Positions 24,901 to 36,000 of a stretch of 64,000 nt of DNA are shown in pieces. The notes beneath the pieces are model-generated. The model was not told the DNA's origin, searched no databases, and saw nothing but the letters and a program-made list of their open reading frames with translations. The DNA comes from Amoebophrya sp. A120. Taxonomy: Eukaryota > Sar > Dinophyceae > Syndiniales > Amoebophryaceae. The stretch's first letter is position 1; each line of letters opens with the position of its first letter. The stretch is from the NCBI GenBank assembly GCA_905178155.1, contig CAJINV010000003.1, positions 8,189,117 through 8,253,116 on the forward strand. The letters run 5' to 3'. A program made the position numbers and the translations under genes.

Positions 24901-25236
24901 TCATGCAATTAGAGCCTCAAGGTCAACGTCAAGCCATGCTCACTTTTCAGATGCAGACCCAGAGATACACATTTAGGCATTGCATAGTGCGATGACGACA
25001 ATGACGGCGGATCTAGCAAGCTCTACCTCGGGATGACACCCGATATGTATTACGACGACGACAATTCCACGGCCTGTCAAGTGCCGTCTCGGCAGCAGTC
25101 GGCCACGGACGAGCGGAGCGAGGGTACTAGTACTACATTTGGAACGGCAGCGTGTGCCGCAGCACGACAAGATACGATCATGGACTCGGAAACTGTGGAG
25201 GACGCGGCTGCGAATAACAGTATAATAAATTCATAA
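21977..25236 (+). CDS. Secretory or membrane protein of unknown family, introner-rich
   Basis: The best model is 524 residues: exons 21977-22190, 22441-22553, 22677-22747, 23141-23201, 23472-24271, 24485-24555 and 24992-25236; lengths sum to 525 codons. The first two introns are GT-AG and the last four introners. The N terminus carries a hydrophobic signal-like segment (TTVLLGLSCSFLQLCAGAPL). An acidic Asp/Ser stretch (DTDSLFDDRSDSDSEY) follows. A more ordered region spans exons 3-5 (AWRFYTMSPGYNVLEDAK, then HLYYLSEFPSAYRVFTKLLHG). A long Glu/Gln/Ala-rich linker and an acidic tail (YYDDDNS) complete it. No family is recognised. The alternative start, ATG 22368 without the first intron, is also in frame. 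A naive reading stays open through two introners (23109-24884), so an automatic caller could translate them. Confidence 0.65.
22748..23135. mobile_element. Introner, TATGGCC family, 388 bp
   Basis: The ends share TATGGCCNGCTCAGGTG inverted (one mismatch in 17). They are flanked by an exact TACTA duplication (22743-22747 and 23136-23140). Removal gives HLYYLSEF in frame. The end sequence resembles the first bases of the 1.79-kb element at 54092 (TATGGCC). Confidence 0.85.
23202..23466. mobile_element. Introner, diverged TGTCTGGGTCTG family, 265 bp
   Basis: The left end is TATGCATTGCAAATATGGCA. The right end, inverted, is TATCAAACGCAAATATGTCC. They are flanked by an exact CCACC duplication (23197-23201 and 23467-23471). 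Removal gives HGVSTGVFVLD in frame. The element itself happens to be open in the gene's frame. Confidence 0.85.
24272..24479 (+). mobile_element. Introner, ACTGTGTTAGTGTAAG family, 208 bp
   Basis: The ends are TATCCAAG...ACTGTGTTAG and the inverted TATGC...ACTGTGTAAG. They are flanked by an exact ATGTC duplication (24267-24271 and 24480-24484). Removal gives DPRRMSDDGSG in frame. The element is nearly identical along its length to the one at 59716 in an unrelated gene, which points to recent movement. Confidence 0.93.
24556..24986. mobile_element. Probable introner, degenerate ends, 431 bp
   Basis: It begins TATGCATCGC and ends GGCATTGCATA. The flanks TTACG and GTGCG match at only 3 of 5 bases. 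Removal keeps the frame (CEDNYDDDNDGG) and leads to the final exon with its stop. It is longer and older-looking than its neighbours; the exact boundary could lie a few bases away, since GACAATTACG and GACAATGACG also recur near the two ends. Confidence 0.5.
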
Positions 25237-25380
25237 ATTATCCCACTTTTCTTCCCTGACTTCTCGTAGCAAGGTCGTTTTACTTTATTACCTATCTTAC
25301 TTGATTTGATGAAGCTGCAGGAGTGCAGTGTTACTCCTTGGAGCTCCTGGCTGTCTTGGCTCTAAACGTGTAGCCGGAGC

Positions 25381-27250
25381 ATGGAAGAGCCTGCCGTGTA
25401 TCTTCGACCGAGACATCCAGCAATAGCAGTTCGCGCAGGAGGTTCTCTTTTTCCAATCTGTGTAGGTGACACTTCGACTTCGCTGAAGGAGGATCTCGAT
25501 GATGAATACGAGATTGTCGAACCTGAGAGCGTTCCTGTGGTGCCGCCGTTCCCCGCGCCGCCCGGATTCCGTCTGCCGCCCGGGTTAGAGAAGCCTGAGC
25601 ACCCCTCGAACCAGCAGATGAGACGTGGCATCGTGAGCCGTTTAGTGGGACGGCGCGAGCAGGACCACCGGACCGCCACGCAAACGGCGAGAACTACCAA
25701 GTCGGAATTTTACTCTGACACAGAATCTTCTGCTGCTGCGCACAACGTGATGAACCGTGATCGGGACAACTACTACAACAGCGACGAAGCTGCAAAGCAC
25801 GACGAACGCACCGCAGAGGACAAGTCCATCGACAGTGGCCGCGCGCTGGTTAGAACAAGCAATCGGGCTCCCCCGCAAAAGGATTCCGCCGCTTCTTGCT
25901 CCACCTGTCGGTCCGCTCCTTCGTCCCACGCGGACCTTCCTCCGGCTTTTCGAACCGTGTTTCTCTTCGTCGACGCCGCTGCCCGCGAGCTGTACGCCCC
26001 TTTCCCGGACCTCAGCCTAAATGAATTCGACGAGTGCGCGCAACCGCAGGTGACGCTGGGTTCCTCGGTGGTCGAGAACTTTCGCGCCGGGGTTACGCAC
26101 GGAGAACTGCTGACCATGGAGCAACGCGCCTTTGACTTCCGCGACGTGAAGGGCGTTGTGAACAGTTGGCGGGAGTTCCCCCATTTGGCTGCAATCACGC
26201 TCACCAGGGTCGGCGGCGTCGTGGGGACTACCGCCGCAGCCAATCTTGCGCAGGAGCAGGTGTGGAGCGTTCAGTTCTGGGCCTACCGCGGGCCGTTCAT
26301 CCAAAGTGTCAACTTGCAGTCCAAGATGTTTTATGCACTGCACGAAATATGTCTGGGTCTGGGAGTGTGCAAAGCTGTGACGCGTCCTACGGGTCGAACA
26401 AAAATCTGTCCCGCATGATTACCAAAAGTCGTCCATTGTCGACCGAGGTTAGAAGGAACAAAGAAAAGCATGATAAAGACGTAGACTGTACAGAATCTGT
26501 CGTGCTGGTTCCTGCATTTCAGACCAAACCTCACGGGGCATGGAAAACCTAAATGACAAACCTTGCCACCCTCCAGACCACGATATTATATTTGCACTTG
26601 ATATGTTTCTCACGGCCTATCACTGGCCACAGTTCGTGCACCGGGGGCTCACGGCCGGCCGGCGCACGCATCAGTTGCGTATGGACGACTTACTGCACGA
26701 CTTGTTACACAACGAGCGCCGAATCACGGTCGAGAAACGTCGCGTGCCGACGGAAAAAACGCAATTTCTGCAGACGGCAGTACATCCATATTTGCTTTTT
26801 TTATTGATACATAAAACATAAGAACGGCATGTGAATTGTGGGTAGTACTAGTAAATCTAGACTCGAGCAGCAACTTCTCTTGGGGCAAGAAAATATTAGT
26901 TGTGCTATTGCTATCAATCCTAGAAAAACCCTGCCTATCGTCGAGGCACATGATGTTATCATGGATCTACTTGCTCGTGCGGGCCCGCGTCCTTTTGCTC
27001 CGAGAGTCCACTTGCAATTTCGCTTCAGGTCACCGACCACACAGTTGTCCCTTGGGACCCACAGTCCATCGAGTTTCTCGGTTCGTTTCTGGAGTCTCAA
27101 GTTCATCGGCGAGAAGTGTGGAAGGTGAGCGCACAGATCGAGGGGCCTGGCTGGGTGCAGGTGCATGTGGTTTATCGGCTCCCCGACGAAAACTTTCTGA
27201 AGCATCGCCCGGGCTACCGCAGCAGTAAGAACAAAGACAGGGTCTACTAG
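25381..27250 (+). CDS. Conserved-looking protein of unknown family
   Basis: Exons are 25381-26331, 26609-26779 and 27029-27250, giving 447 residues. The first intron is an introner, the second GT-AG (GTACAT...GCTTCAG). The first 170 residues are low-complexity: an acidic patch (DLDDEYEIVEPE), a Pro-rich patch (PPFPAPPGFRLPPGLE) and Asp/Arg/Ser linkers. The rest looks folded, with regular hydrophobic spacing and several Trp (VWSVQFWAYRG, FLTAYHWPQFVHRGL, EVWKVSAQIEGPGWVQVHV). It ends in a basic tail. No catalytic motif is visible and I do not recognise the family. The start is the first ATG after a stretch with stops in all frames. Confidence 0.7.
26332..26603. mobile_element. Introner, diverged TGTCTGGGTCTG family, 272 bp
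   Basis: The left end contains AAATATGTCTGGGTCTGGGA. The right end is the inverted TATCAAGTGCAAATATAATA with a GGTCTGGAGG block. They are flanked by an exact TGTTT duplication (26327-26331 and 26604-26608). Removal gives LQSKMFLTAYHW in frame. Confidence 0.88.
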
Positions 27251-27956
27251 GATTTCGATTTTCACTTAGGTTGAAGACGAGAACGAGTACTTACTGTGGC
27301 TGTGACCAGCCGAACAACATCGGCGTCCGATGCAATGAGTGTCGCATAACTCCATCTCGAACTACAAGAGCAGACCAGTCCGTTTTGTTTGGTCGACCTT
27401 ATAATTTTCCCTTGGAAGAATAAGAAAGAAATCCACTTTACATGTTTGTATGTCTTCCATCAGTTATAATTGTTATACTCAGCTTTCTCTGTTACTGTTT
27501 GACATGGACAGGATGTCAAACAGTCGTGCTGGTCCGTCCAGTCGGCAACTTTTGACTTCGCGACATTTTGCTTTTGCCCGATTCTACCCTCCTACTAGCG
27601 AATCGACGTCGTCGGCACTTTTTCTATTTTCCGGTCTTGATGGTTTTTTCTTTTTCAGATGTTCATGTTGAGAATAAAGTTGATGTTGATGGCCGCAGAG
27701 AGGACCCCCAACATGCTCAGGAAGCCTTCTTATCGCGCCAATTTTGTCAACACCCCCGATTTGTATTTAAGACGGCTTTAGATTTTTTACAAAATGATTC
27801 TCATGACGCTAGCGGTAGTACTTCTAACCACGTCTAGGCCCAGAGGCAGGCGCGGCCGAGGATGCTGTCTGCGGAAAATTCATACAACCGACAAATGTAC
27901 CCCTGCTGGCTTTTGACGATCTAAGCTGCGACGAAAAGACGAATTCTTCGTATCTG
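27251..27956. other. Possible 5' exons of the RNase H-like gene
   Basis: A frame from about 27655 to 27837 (reading DVHVENKVDVDGRRED) follows a TTTTTCTTTTTCAG acceptor-like site. Another open stretch from 27843 runs into ATG 27957. A 35-base GT...AG gap at 27815-27849 would join them in frame, but that is very short for an intron. Confidence 0.3.
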
Positions 27957-28991
27957 ATGGATTTTTTACTCATCTTCAGCGGGAGTTTGAGCTGTCGTGG
28001 ACGAACTTCGTTTAAAAAATTCATAGAAACAGTTGGGATCTACCTGGACCCGAATTCTGTGCTCGAAGGCCTGCAGAATTTCAATGAGAAATCGAATGTC
28101 ATGCTTTTCTTCATCGTGCAACAGATGGAGCTCCTCAGAAATGTGCTCATGCAAAGAAAGTGCAAAAATGGCCTGCCTCCCGATAGACCGCCCATCAATC
28201 CAGAAAGAGAAGTAGTCTTTCGCGCAAAATGGACGCCAGGCCATGCTGATATGTATTTCAATGACACTGCAGATTATTTAGCTGGCGCAGCGCTGCGCCG
28301 CTACCAAACAGCGGTAGAACAAGGCCTGGATATGATAGTATATATGAAAGAAATAACGCCAACGATCAACCTAGGCTTGGAGAAGGAGGAGGACGCGAAG
28401 CAGGATCGACAAGTGCTGAAAGCGGATATTGCGAGTGGAGTGGACGATCTGGTGCACAGCCAAAATCAAGTCGAGACGACGCAACGGAGAAATACACGGG
28501 GAAAGGAGAAAACCAGGGAGAGTGCTGATGCTGGTACTGCTGCGCCAAAACTGGATCCGGTAACTGGACTGCCGCTGCTGTCAGAAAATGATGATCAAGC
28601 TCCAGGGACACGAACTACAACTAGGACGCGGAAGTCGAAAACTAAAATGAAAAAGAAACAGGAAGAGAGTCTTATTTGTAATGAAATACAAAACGAAGAT
28701 GAGAACTCAAACAAGCACTACAAGGTGCAAGCACTATTACACGAAGAAGGCCTCCTGGAAGATGTTGTATTGCAAAAGAAATTAGCTTTGATTGGACCAG
28801 GGAAATGGCATTTATGTGGTGGCTTTTTTACTCATCTTCAGGGAATGGCATTCTGATGGATCAGGGAATTACTCATCTTCAGGGAATTACTCATTTATGT
28901 GATTGGACCAGGGAATGGCATTCTGATGGATTTTTTTACTCATCTTCAGCGGGAGTTTGAGCTGTCGTGGACGAACTTCGTTTAAAAAATT
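27954..28991. repeat. Duplicated block with repeated acceptor-like motif
   Basis: A 68-bp block (27954-28021) recurs at 28923-28991 with one extra T in its T-run. Between 28796 and 28925 the pieces GGGAATGGCATTCTGATGGA, ACTCATCTTCAG and TTTATGTG are repeated in scrambled order. ACTCATCTTCAG, which looks like a splice acceptor, occurs four times in all. The pattern suggests template switching or repeated local duplication. Confidence 0.75.
27957..28856 (+). CDS. RNase H-like fragment, perhaps retroelement-derived
   Basis: A 299-codon frame from the first ATG; the true 5' end is probably upstream. The segment GIYLDPNSVLEGLQNF followed by VVFRAKWTPGHADMYFNDTADYLAGAAL matches the second half of an RNase H domain: the Asp/Ser of the second catalytic region, and the W-PGH...N..AD.LA ending typical of non-LTR and LTR retroelement RNase H. 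The first catalytic strand (TDGS) is not seen, so the domain is partial or diverged. The remainder is Lys/Glu/Thr-rich. The frame ends inside a locally duplicated sequence at 28796-28992. It may be a decayed retroelement piece or a domesticated protein. Confidence 0.5.
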   Translation: MDFLLIFSGSLSCRGRTSFKKFIETVGIYLDPNSVLEGLQNFNEKSNVMLFFIVQQMELLRNVLMQRKCKNGLPPDRPPINPEREVVFRAKWTPGHADMYFNDTADYLAGAALRRYQTAVEQGLDMIVYMKEITPTINLGLEKEEDAKQDRQVLKADIASGVDDLVHSQNQVETTQRRNTRGKEKTRESADAGTAAPKLDPVTGLPLLSENDDQAPGTRTTTRTRKSKTKMKKKQEESLICNEIQNEDENSNKHYKVQALLHEEGLLEDVVLQKKLALIGPGKWHLCGGFFTHLQGMAF

Positions 28992-30042
28992 GTTATTGTT
29001 TCGCTTTCGAGCTCCTGACCATCACTAGTTTGAGAATTTCGCGATTGACAACAGTAGAATATTCGAATGCGGTGCGCCATTTGCAAAGTAGTTTGCGGTT
29101 GTTCCACCTCCTGATGACCTACAAACATGCATATGCATATCAATCGGCTTGTTTTCAGCGGTCATGTATTTCTGGCTTCAGTACACCGCAGCGCCAACCA
29201 TCCACGTGAGTTAAACTTAAATCAACGAAGATTGAAATGGCTCGTCGGTTCGTTCAACATTCGGACACTCTTTGAACAATTCAGCGCACGCTTTGTCGTC
29301 GGTTCTTCGGCCATTAAGTACAATATTTTAGCACAGCAATTCTTTCGGTTTTGAGATTTCACATCGGCGGCTCGTGCTGATGTGACTTGGCCAGTAATGT
29401 GCAAAGATGCGAAGTCGTGACTCAGGCATTATTCGTTCGACACGATTTTCGTTCACAATTCCAGCTCTGTCGTTCACAATTCCTTCTCTAGCTGACGTCC
29501 TGCAACCATGCTGCAATAGTGAGGCTGCGTACTAAAAGAAACACATTTGCCGAATATATTTATCATTATCATATCAAACGTGTTTTGTGTAAGATTAAGA
29601 ACTAAAGGATGTGAGCGGCGGGCCCTTGAACTAAGTTTTTTGCAGCAAGAGTTTTTCTGAACTCAGGCCCGTCTATAGTCCGGGAGCAGCCAACTCCCGT
29701 GCACTTTTGATGGCAATATAAGCACGCGTACAATATACTGACTTCTAAACTATAATACGCGCGTATGTACATGATCCGGAAGAAGAATTGAGAACAAGAG
29801 AATACTCAAAAACGAAACGGATACACATGTGTTGAATGAATGAAGTCGGGCCCGCACGCCGGCCGCGCTTAAGGCTGGCGCATCGTAGAATGAATGAATG
29901 AATGAACACTGTGACGTCTCGTCATGTCATTGTCAAGCAGCCCGTGTGTGTTTCGATTCGCATCCCCACCCTACGCATAAACTTTCCCGCCTACTTCTTT
30001 TGCGTTTATATATAGTTTCCGCCGCCCGCGACCACGTCGCGC
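28992..30042. other. Intergenic, no gene seen
   Basis: Short frames only. A GAAT tetranucleotide run lies at about 29887-29907. The last 150 bases before 30043 are compositionally like the following gene and may contain its true start. Confidence 0.35.
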
Positions 30043-33000
30043 ATGCGGCATCGAAGAATGCCGGCCACTTCGTTGGGACCAGTCGGCTGGCACCGACACC
30101 CCATCCGCTTCCTGAGATCATGCCGGGTGTTCCTAGGAGGTTGCCTTTGGTGTCGTAGCACGCTTCTCGAACGACTGCTCGTCGTCTCCCCCGGAGTTGT
30201 GCACGCCTCAACCTGTCCGACGCAAACCACACCGAGCTACGTGTCTGCCGCGTGTCCGTCGTCAAGCTACACTGGAACAAACGGCCGCTGCACCGTAGCG
30301 CCCACAGTCGCCTCCTCCGGCGCGGCGGTCTTCTTCCGCTGGTTTAACTCAGCCGCGTCACCCTTTGCCCTGTACTATCACATGGGCGATCACGCTTATT
30401 CCTACACTACCGGGTGCTGCTACGAGAACCAGCAGGCAGGCCGGGAAGATATGTGCGATAGCGAGGACGTCGGCTGGACTAGCCTGGTGAGCGGAGGGAC
30501 TTATATTGCGATCCGGCGCGTCGACTGGCTGGATACGGGGGTGACCCTCACTTGCGAGCGAAAGACCGAGCTTCTGAACCAGAAACAGCGCGCAGTGATG
30601 GTGGTCCCGCTTTCCGAGGTCCGGTACGCCTGCGGAAAGGACAACCCGTTGCGGAAAGGACAACCTCACCCTATGTGAGGCCCTACTTGCTGTCTGAAGA
30701 CGGAGCCTATCGCTTGCAGCCCATGATCTCGGAGTATCCCTACGGCAACCTAAACCCGTTCGGCGACCCGTATTCGGAGATACCCCTCGGGGTGTCCACC
30801 CCCTGTGACATGTCCAGCACCGCGGACGCGTCCGCCCAGGGCGTGCTCTACATTCCGCAGACCTGCCGGACGCTGCCCAACCCAGCCACGGCGGAAGGGA
30901 GCGCGCCCCGCGATACGTGGTTCGCGGCGGAGGCGTTCACGTGCCACGAGACGCTGGCGTGGGCGGATGGGCAAAAGTTTACCACGAGTTTTCAAAAGAC
31001 CACCGGAACGGGAAGCTTGCAGGTTACTGTGACGTACCGGCTTGTACTGCCCGATGGCGCCACCAGTGTGGCGCCCGCGGACGTCGACCTGGTTTGCGGG
31101 ACGGACGGTAAGTCGCGGTTTTACCTCCGCGGCTCGCGGGCTGGGGCGGGGGGCGTAGAGGTGACGCTCACGCCACCGGCGCCGGCCGCGAGCACGGCGG
31201 CCAACGAGTATTTGTCAAGCCGACCGGACTCCTGCTACCTCGGCGAGCACATTACAAACCGGGCCATGCGAACCGCGCCCGGAAACGTGGGATCTGCCTG
31301 TCCAGGTAAAACGACAATGGCCAAAGACGAGATTTGCAACGTGGCGCCGGCCGTTGTTGCGCCCACGCTAGACATACCACTGGATGAACAGACCGTCTTC
31401 TACGCACTGGTTGAGAGAAACATGGTGAGATACCAGAAACCGGTGCCCGTCTACCCGGTCGCCACGACTGCGGTAAGGTACCATTGCAAGGCTCCCGTGA
31501 TCGGGCACGGCCGGCTGCTGCGACCCTTTGCCCCGCACCCGCTAGCTGTATCGTCGGCGGCAGTCGAAATCCGGGCGGGGCGAATCTGCGACATGCGCAG
31601 CTTCCTGCACCAGTTCCACGCCCTACTGGACGTCGGGGATTGCCTGTTTGCACCGAAAACCGATCTTGGCGCAGAAGCCTTTCAATGCGTGTCGACAAAA
31701 ACCTGGAAGACCGCCGCCCGGGAGGCGACGTACAGCCTGAAGCTGGTACTTGCTTACTATTATACTTGATTCGCACGCTTGGCTTTTACCCTTTTTCGTA
31801 CGTGTTTTGTGTCACAGCCGCGCCCCTATGGTACAAATTGACTGCCCACCCACCCTAAACTGGGCGCGCAGTTTCTTTCGGGCTGGACGAGGGAGGGAGT
31901 AGCACGCAGCAGCCTGCCAGAGGGCGCGCTGCCCGCGTCATCATCAACAACATCATCAGCATTGTCATCACGACGTTGCACACGTAGACGGGCATTGAGG
32001 CTCCTGACATCATGTTGTAGTGGCTGCAGTGCTAAGACTTGCATATGATCTGGTAACCAAATGCGTGCGCGCGCGCGCGCAGAGCGCGCGCCGGCCCACG
32101 AAGCCGGCGCGCGCGCTCTGCGCGCTTGCGATATTGCTTAGCAAACGCAGCGCGAAGGCAGTTGCCGTTACCATATAGGGCAACCGCCGGGAGGCCTGAA
32201 GGTCAGGGAAATGGCCAGAAATGAAGCGGGAGAGGGGAAAAAAAGCGGACCAGATGGGAAAATGGCCAGGAGGTCAAAAATGTCGCAAAAATGGCAGAAA
32301 CCAAGCGGGAGAAGGTGAAAAAAGAGCATTTTTGCGGTTTGGCCCACTTGATATCTGAAAAATAGACGGACTATTTTTTGCTCCGCCCGGTGGCCAGCTG
32401 CGTTGGAGAAGCAGGCCCGCGACCTGTCCGGAAGCCTTGGGCCGCTTCGTAACTGGGAAAAGTTGGAAAAAAATGACAAAAAATTGCTTCATAACGTGGG
32501 TGGAAGCAATCGTCGGATTTTGTCCAGATCACCCGGGCCACTTGGAAAATGAAAAAAGATGAGAAATTGCGCAAAAGCGCAATCGTTCTGCAGGCTTCAA
32601 AACTGCCAGTCAGATGCGGGCGGTAAAAATGTGCAGGTCGCCCGGGCCACTTGAAAAATAGAAAAAGACGAAAAATTGCGCAAAAGCGCAATCCTTCCGC
32701 AGGCTTCAAAACTGCCAGCCAGCTGCGGTCGGTGAAAATGTCCGGAGCCCTTCGGCCACCTAAAAACTTGAAAAAAAAGCGAAAATCGCAAAAAATCGAA
32801 AACCCTCGGCAGGCTTACAAACTGGCCGCCAAGGGCGGTCCGGTGGGCGCGCGCTTGCGCCATACCATCGCGATTGGTTAAAAAAAGTCGGACTAGAAGC
32901 GGGCGGAGGCATGTCCCAAAATCCCGATTTGGCCGGGGTTGTGAGCACCAATTCGGGACCTCCGCCGCGTCTGAAGTGGCCGATTTTGGTTGCCCGGAAG

Positions 33001-36000
33001 GGTTCGCGGGTTTTCGGCTTTCCACATACCTTCCTGGCCAGGGGGCCAGTTTGTCATGCAGGGGGCTAGAGAGGATGCCCCGTTGCGAAATAGCAGACCG
33101 GGTTTCGCCTTCAATGCTTATCGCAGGAGCCTGCGGGCCGCCGCGGGCGACAGTAGTTGTCCGCGGCCCTTTAGGGCCGCGGGGAAGTGGTGGAGCCCGC
33201 GGCGGCCCGCAGGCTCCTGCGATAAGCTTTGAATGCGAATCCGGACGCCCCCGATGACCGAGATACCTTCCTGGCCAGGGGGCCAGTTTCTCATGCAGGG
33301 GGCTTGAAGAAGAAGGAGTGGGACTCTAATCAAAAATAAATAGCGCCAAAGCGCGGCCCGCAGGGCCGCGCTTTCGCCGCGCGGCTGGTTAGGCTTTCGC
33401 GCTGGTTAGAATTTCGCGCACGCATTTGGTTACCAATATCGCCCTCCGGGCGCGACCTTCATACTAAGTGTATAATGTGGCGGCAGGAACAACAACAATA
33501 CGGATAGTTCGAGGAACCTCGAGGATGGACAATAAATTTGAGAATTCCACCACCGCTCTTTCAGCATCACCTGTGGGGACATGTGCTTGCTTGTGACCTT
33601 TTGTAGCCCCTTGCTTGTTTGTTCTACCTGGTGCTATAATTGTCGAGTGATATTAGACTGACTGGTTGCCTTATCGGATTCTGCTTTATTGATATTTCAT
33701 AACTTTTTTCGTTAGATACCCGCCTTCACCGTCGAGACAACGGTGACTCTGTCCGACGCATTGGTAGCCGTGGCATGCGATGACCATACTGGGCAAGCCG
33801 AGCTTCGAAGAGGTTCGCGGCGGATTATTTCGGAGCCCCCTGTGCTCCGGACGTGTGACGTTTTGCTCGACGGGGCGGTCTACGGGCCGAAGGACATGTG
33901 CCCGGGTGAAAGTCTCGTTTATCCGTCCGCGACCACGGCCTCGGCGAGCAGCCCGACAGGGGAACGTTGCGGCTCGCCTCCGGACTTTGCCGGCAAGGAT
34001 GTGGAGGCCCTGTTCTATGAGAGAGAAGCCGCAACTGGTGTCAACGGCAATGGGGCTCAGTCCTGGCAGGTAGGGGTCGTAGCCGCGTCGCAGGTCCGCT
34101 ACGAGTGCACCGCGACCGGTCCAGCGCCCGGAAAAGCGTCGGATGCCAGCGCGTTTTATGAGATTGCCGCGCCCTGCACTCTAGATCCGACAATCCAGGT
34201 CAGCATCTCCGCTGCCCTCATTACGCCACACGCTAGCTGCCTGAACCCGGCGTTGCCGCGCCTGCCCGATGGTGCCGCAGCCGGCAGCCTGCACGTCTGC
34301 AAGCACGGCCCGGTCGAAGGAAATTTGATGGACGCCGCGACCGGGGCGGTGCACCGGGTCGAGTACGTGTCGCACAGTGCGGCCGGCCTCCAGCCGCCCT
34401 TCTCGATTGCGGCGCCGCGGCTGTTCCTGGCCTGTCAGACCAACAATGTGACGACGCTCGTTGACGCGGAAGGCCGGGAGCTGACCATTTTACCTCCCCT
34501 GTCCACCACCACAACTTCGACCACGACCTCGACGCAAACCTCAACGACCACACTGACCACCACAGCGCAGTTCGACGACCCCACAGTGATCACGTTGGAG
34601 AGTGGGTTTGCCATCGGCCTAGCGAACGGCATTCCCCCGGTTGCGTGCGGGAAAGACCTCAGCACGTGTGTGCAGTTTCAGAACTCCTTGCGACTAGCCC
34701 TAGCCTTCACGGTGGGGCTCGCGGAGTCAGCGGTTGCACTTAAGAGTCTGCAGCTCGACAGGCGACAGAGGAAATTGCAAGACACGTCGACTCGTTCCAG
34801 CTTCGCGGAGGTTCATCTTCCGGAGCACCAGATCAGCAGGTCTATGATTATGACCGCTTCCAAAGAAGAAGCTGCAGCAAGACCAGCATCTTCGCCACGT
34901 CAGTTGACGACAATTACAAGTGATTGGAAGGCGGTGTTCGATGTTACCACGGTCTTTTCCGCTGCAAGCGCTCTCCGATCCGCGGCAGAACAGCCTGGCG
35001 CGTTTCTCGCCCAACTGAGCAGCAATCTCGGGAGCGCCTACTCGGTGGCTGCGGCTACATGTTTGGTTGCAGGCCTCCAGATGACGAACCCGCAAGCCAC
35101 CAGCGTGGTGACAGTGACACCGTCAACCGCAACGCCCACGACGCCTTCTCCCGCCACGTCGGGAGGTGGTTCCTCGTCTGGCGTCGCGCCGAGTCCGGCA
35201 CCGACTGTTGGAGGTCCATCAACTACGGATACTTCCACTTCCACAGCGAGCACGGGAACAGGAGCAGGAGCGACGACTCAAGCCGCAACCGACGACGACG
35301 GAGTGAAGATCTCCCAACTTTTGTTCCTGCTGATTATCGTCGGGTTTTCTGTACTCGGGTTGATAATCATCGTCCTCATGTATCTGCTTTGTCGCTTCAA
35401 GCGGAACTTGAACTGGAAGGAAGCTCTTGTTGATCTTGATGTTGCCGCGCAGCGGAGGTCGAGCAGGGTCGTCACCGTAGCCTCGCGCGGTCCTCTGGGT
35501 TCGCGGACGAGTGTCGCATCGCAAAAAATGCACCCCGGCAACACCAGCTTGGAGAACATTGTGCGGAACTCGCGACTCAGCTTGCCTCGAGAGCATTTGG
35601 TTGACGAGGAGATTCTTTCCCCCGCCGTCGAGCTCGTCGAACAGACAAAATCAGAAAGAGAGAGCTTTCAGCACGCGCCCCCTGTCTCGCCTTTGGGGCA
35701 GGCTTTTACGGAAGAAACAGAGCAAAAACCGAAGCGTCCGAGCACGAGCAGCGGGATGGAGGAGAGTAGATTACGTGCACGACCGCCAAGAAAGAACAAG
35801 AAGGCAAAAAAGCGCGTGCCAGACCGCGATCTTTCGTACCAGTGGACTTTTCTGGGACGCGAGTCGGAAAACGCACGAGAGAAATCCGTAAACGAGGCAC
35901 TGATAAGAATGATTGGCGATGGCGACGGTAAGTTCGGTGCGCAAAAGCAAAACGCGAATCAGAAGGCAGAACTACAGGAAGCGCAGCACGGCGGAAACGA

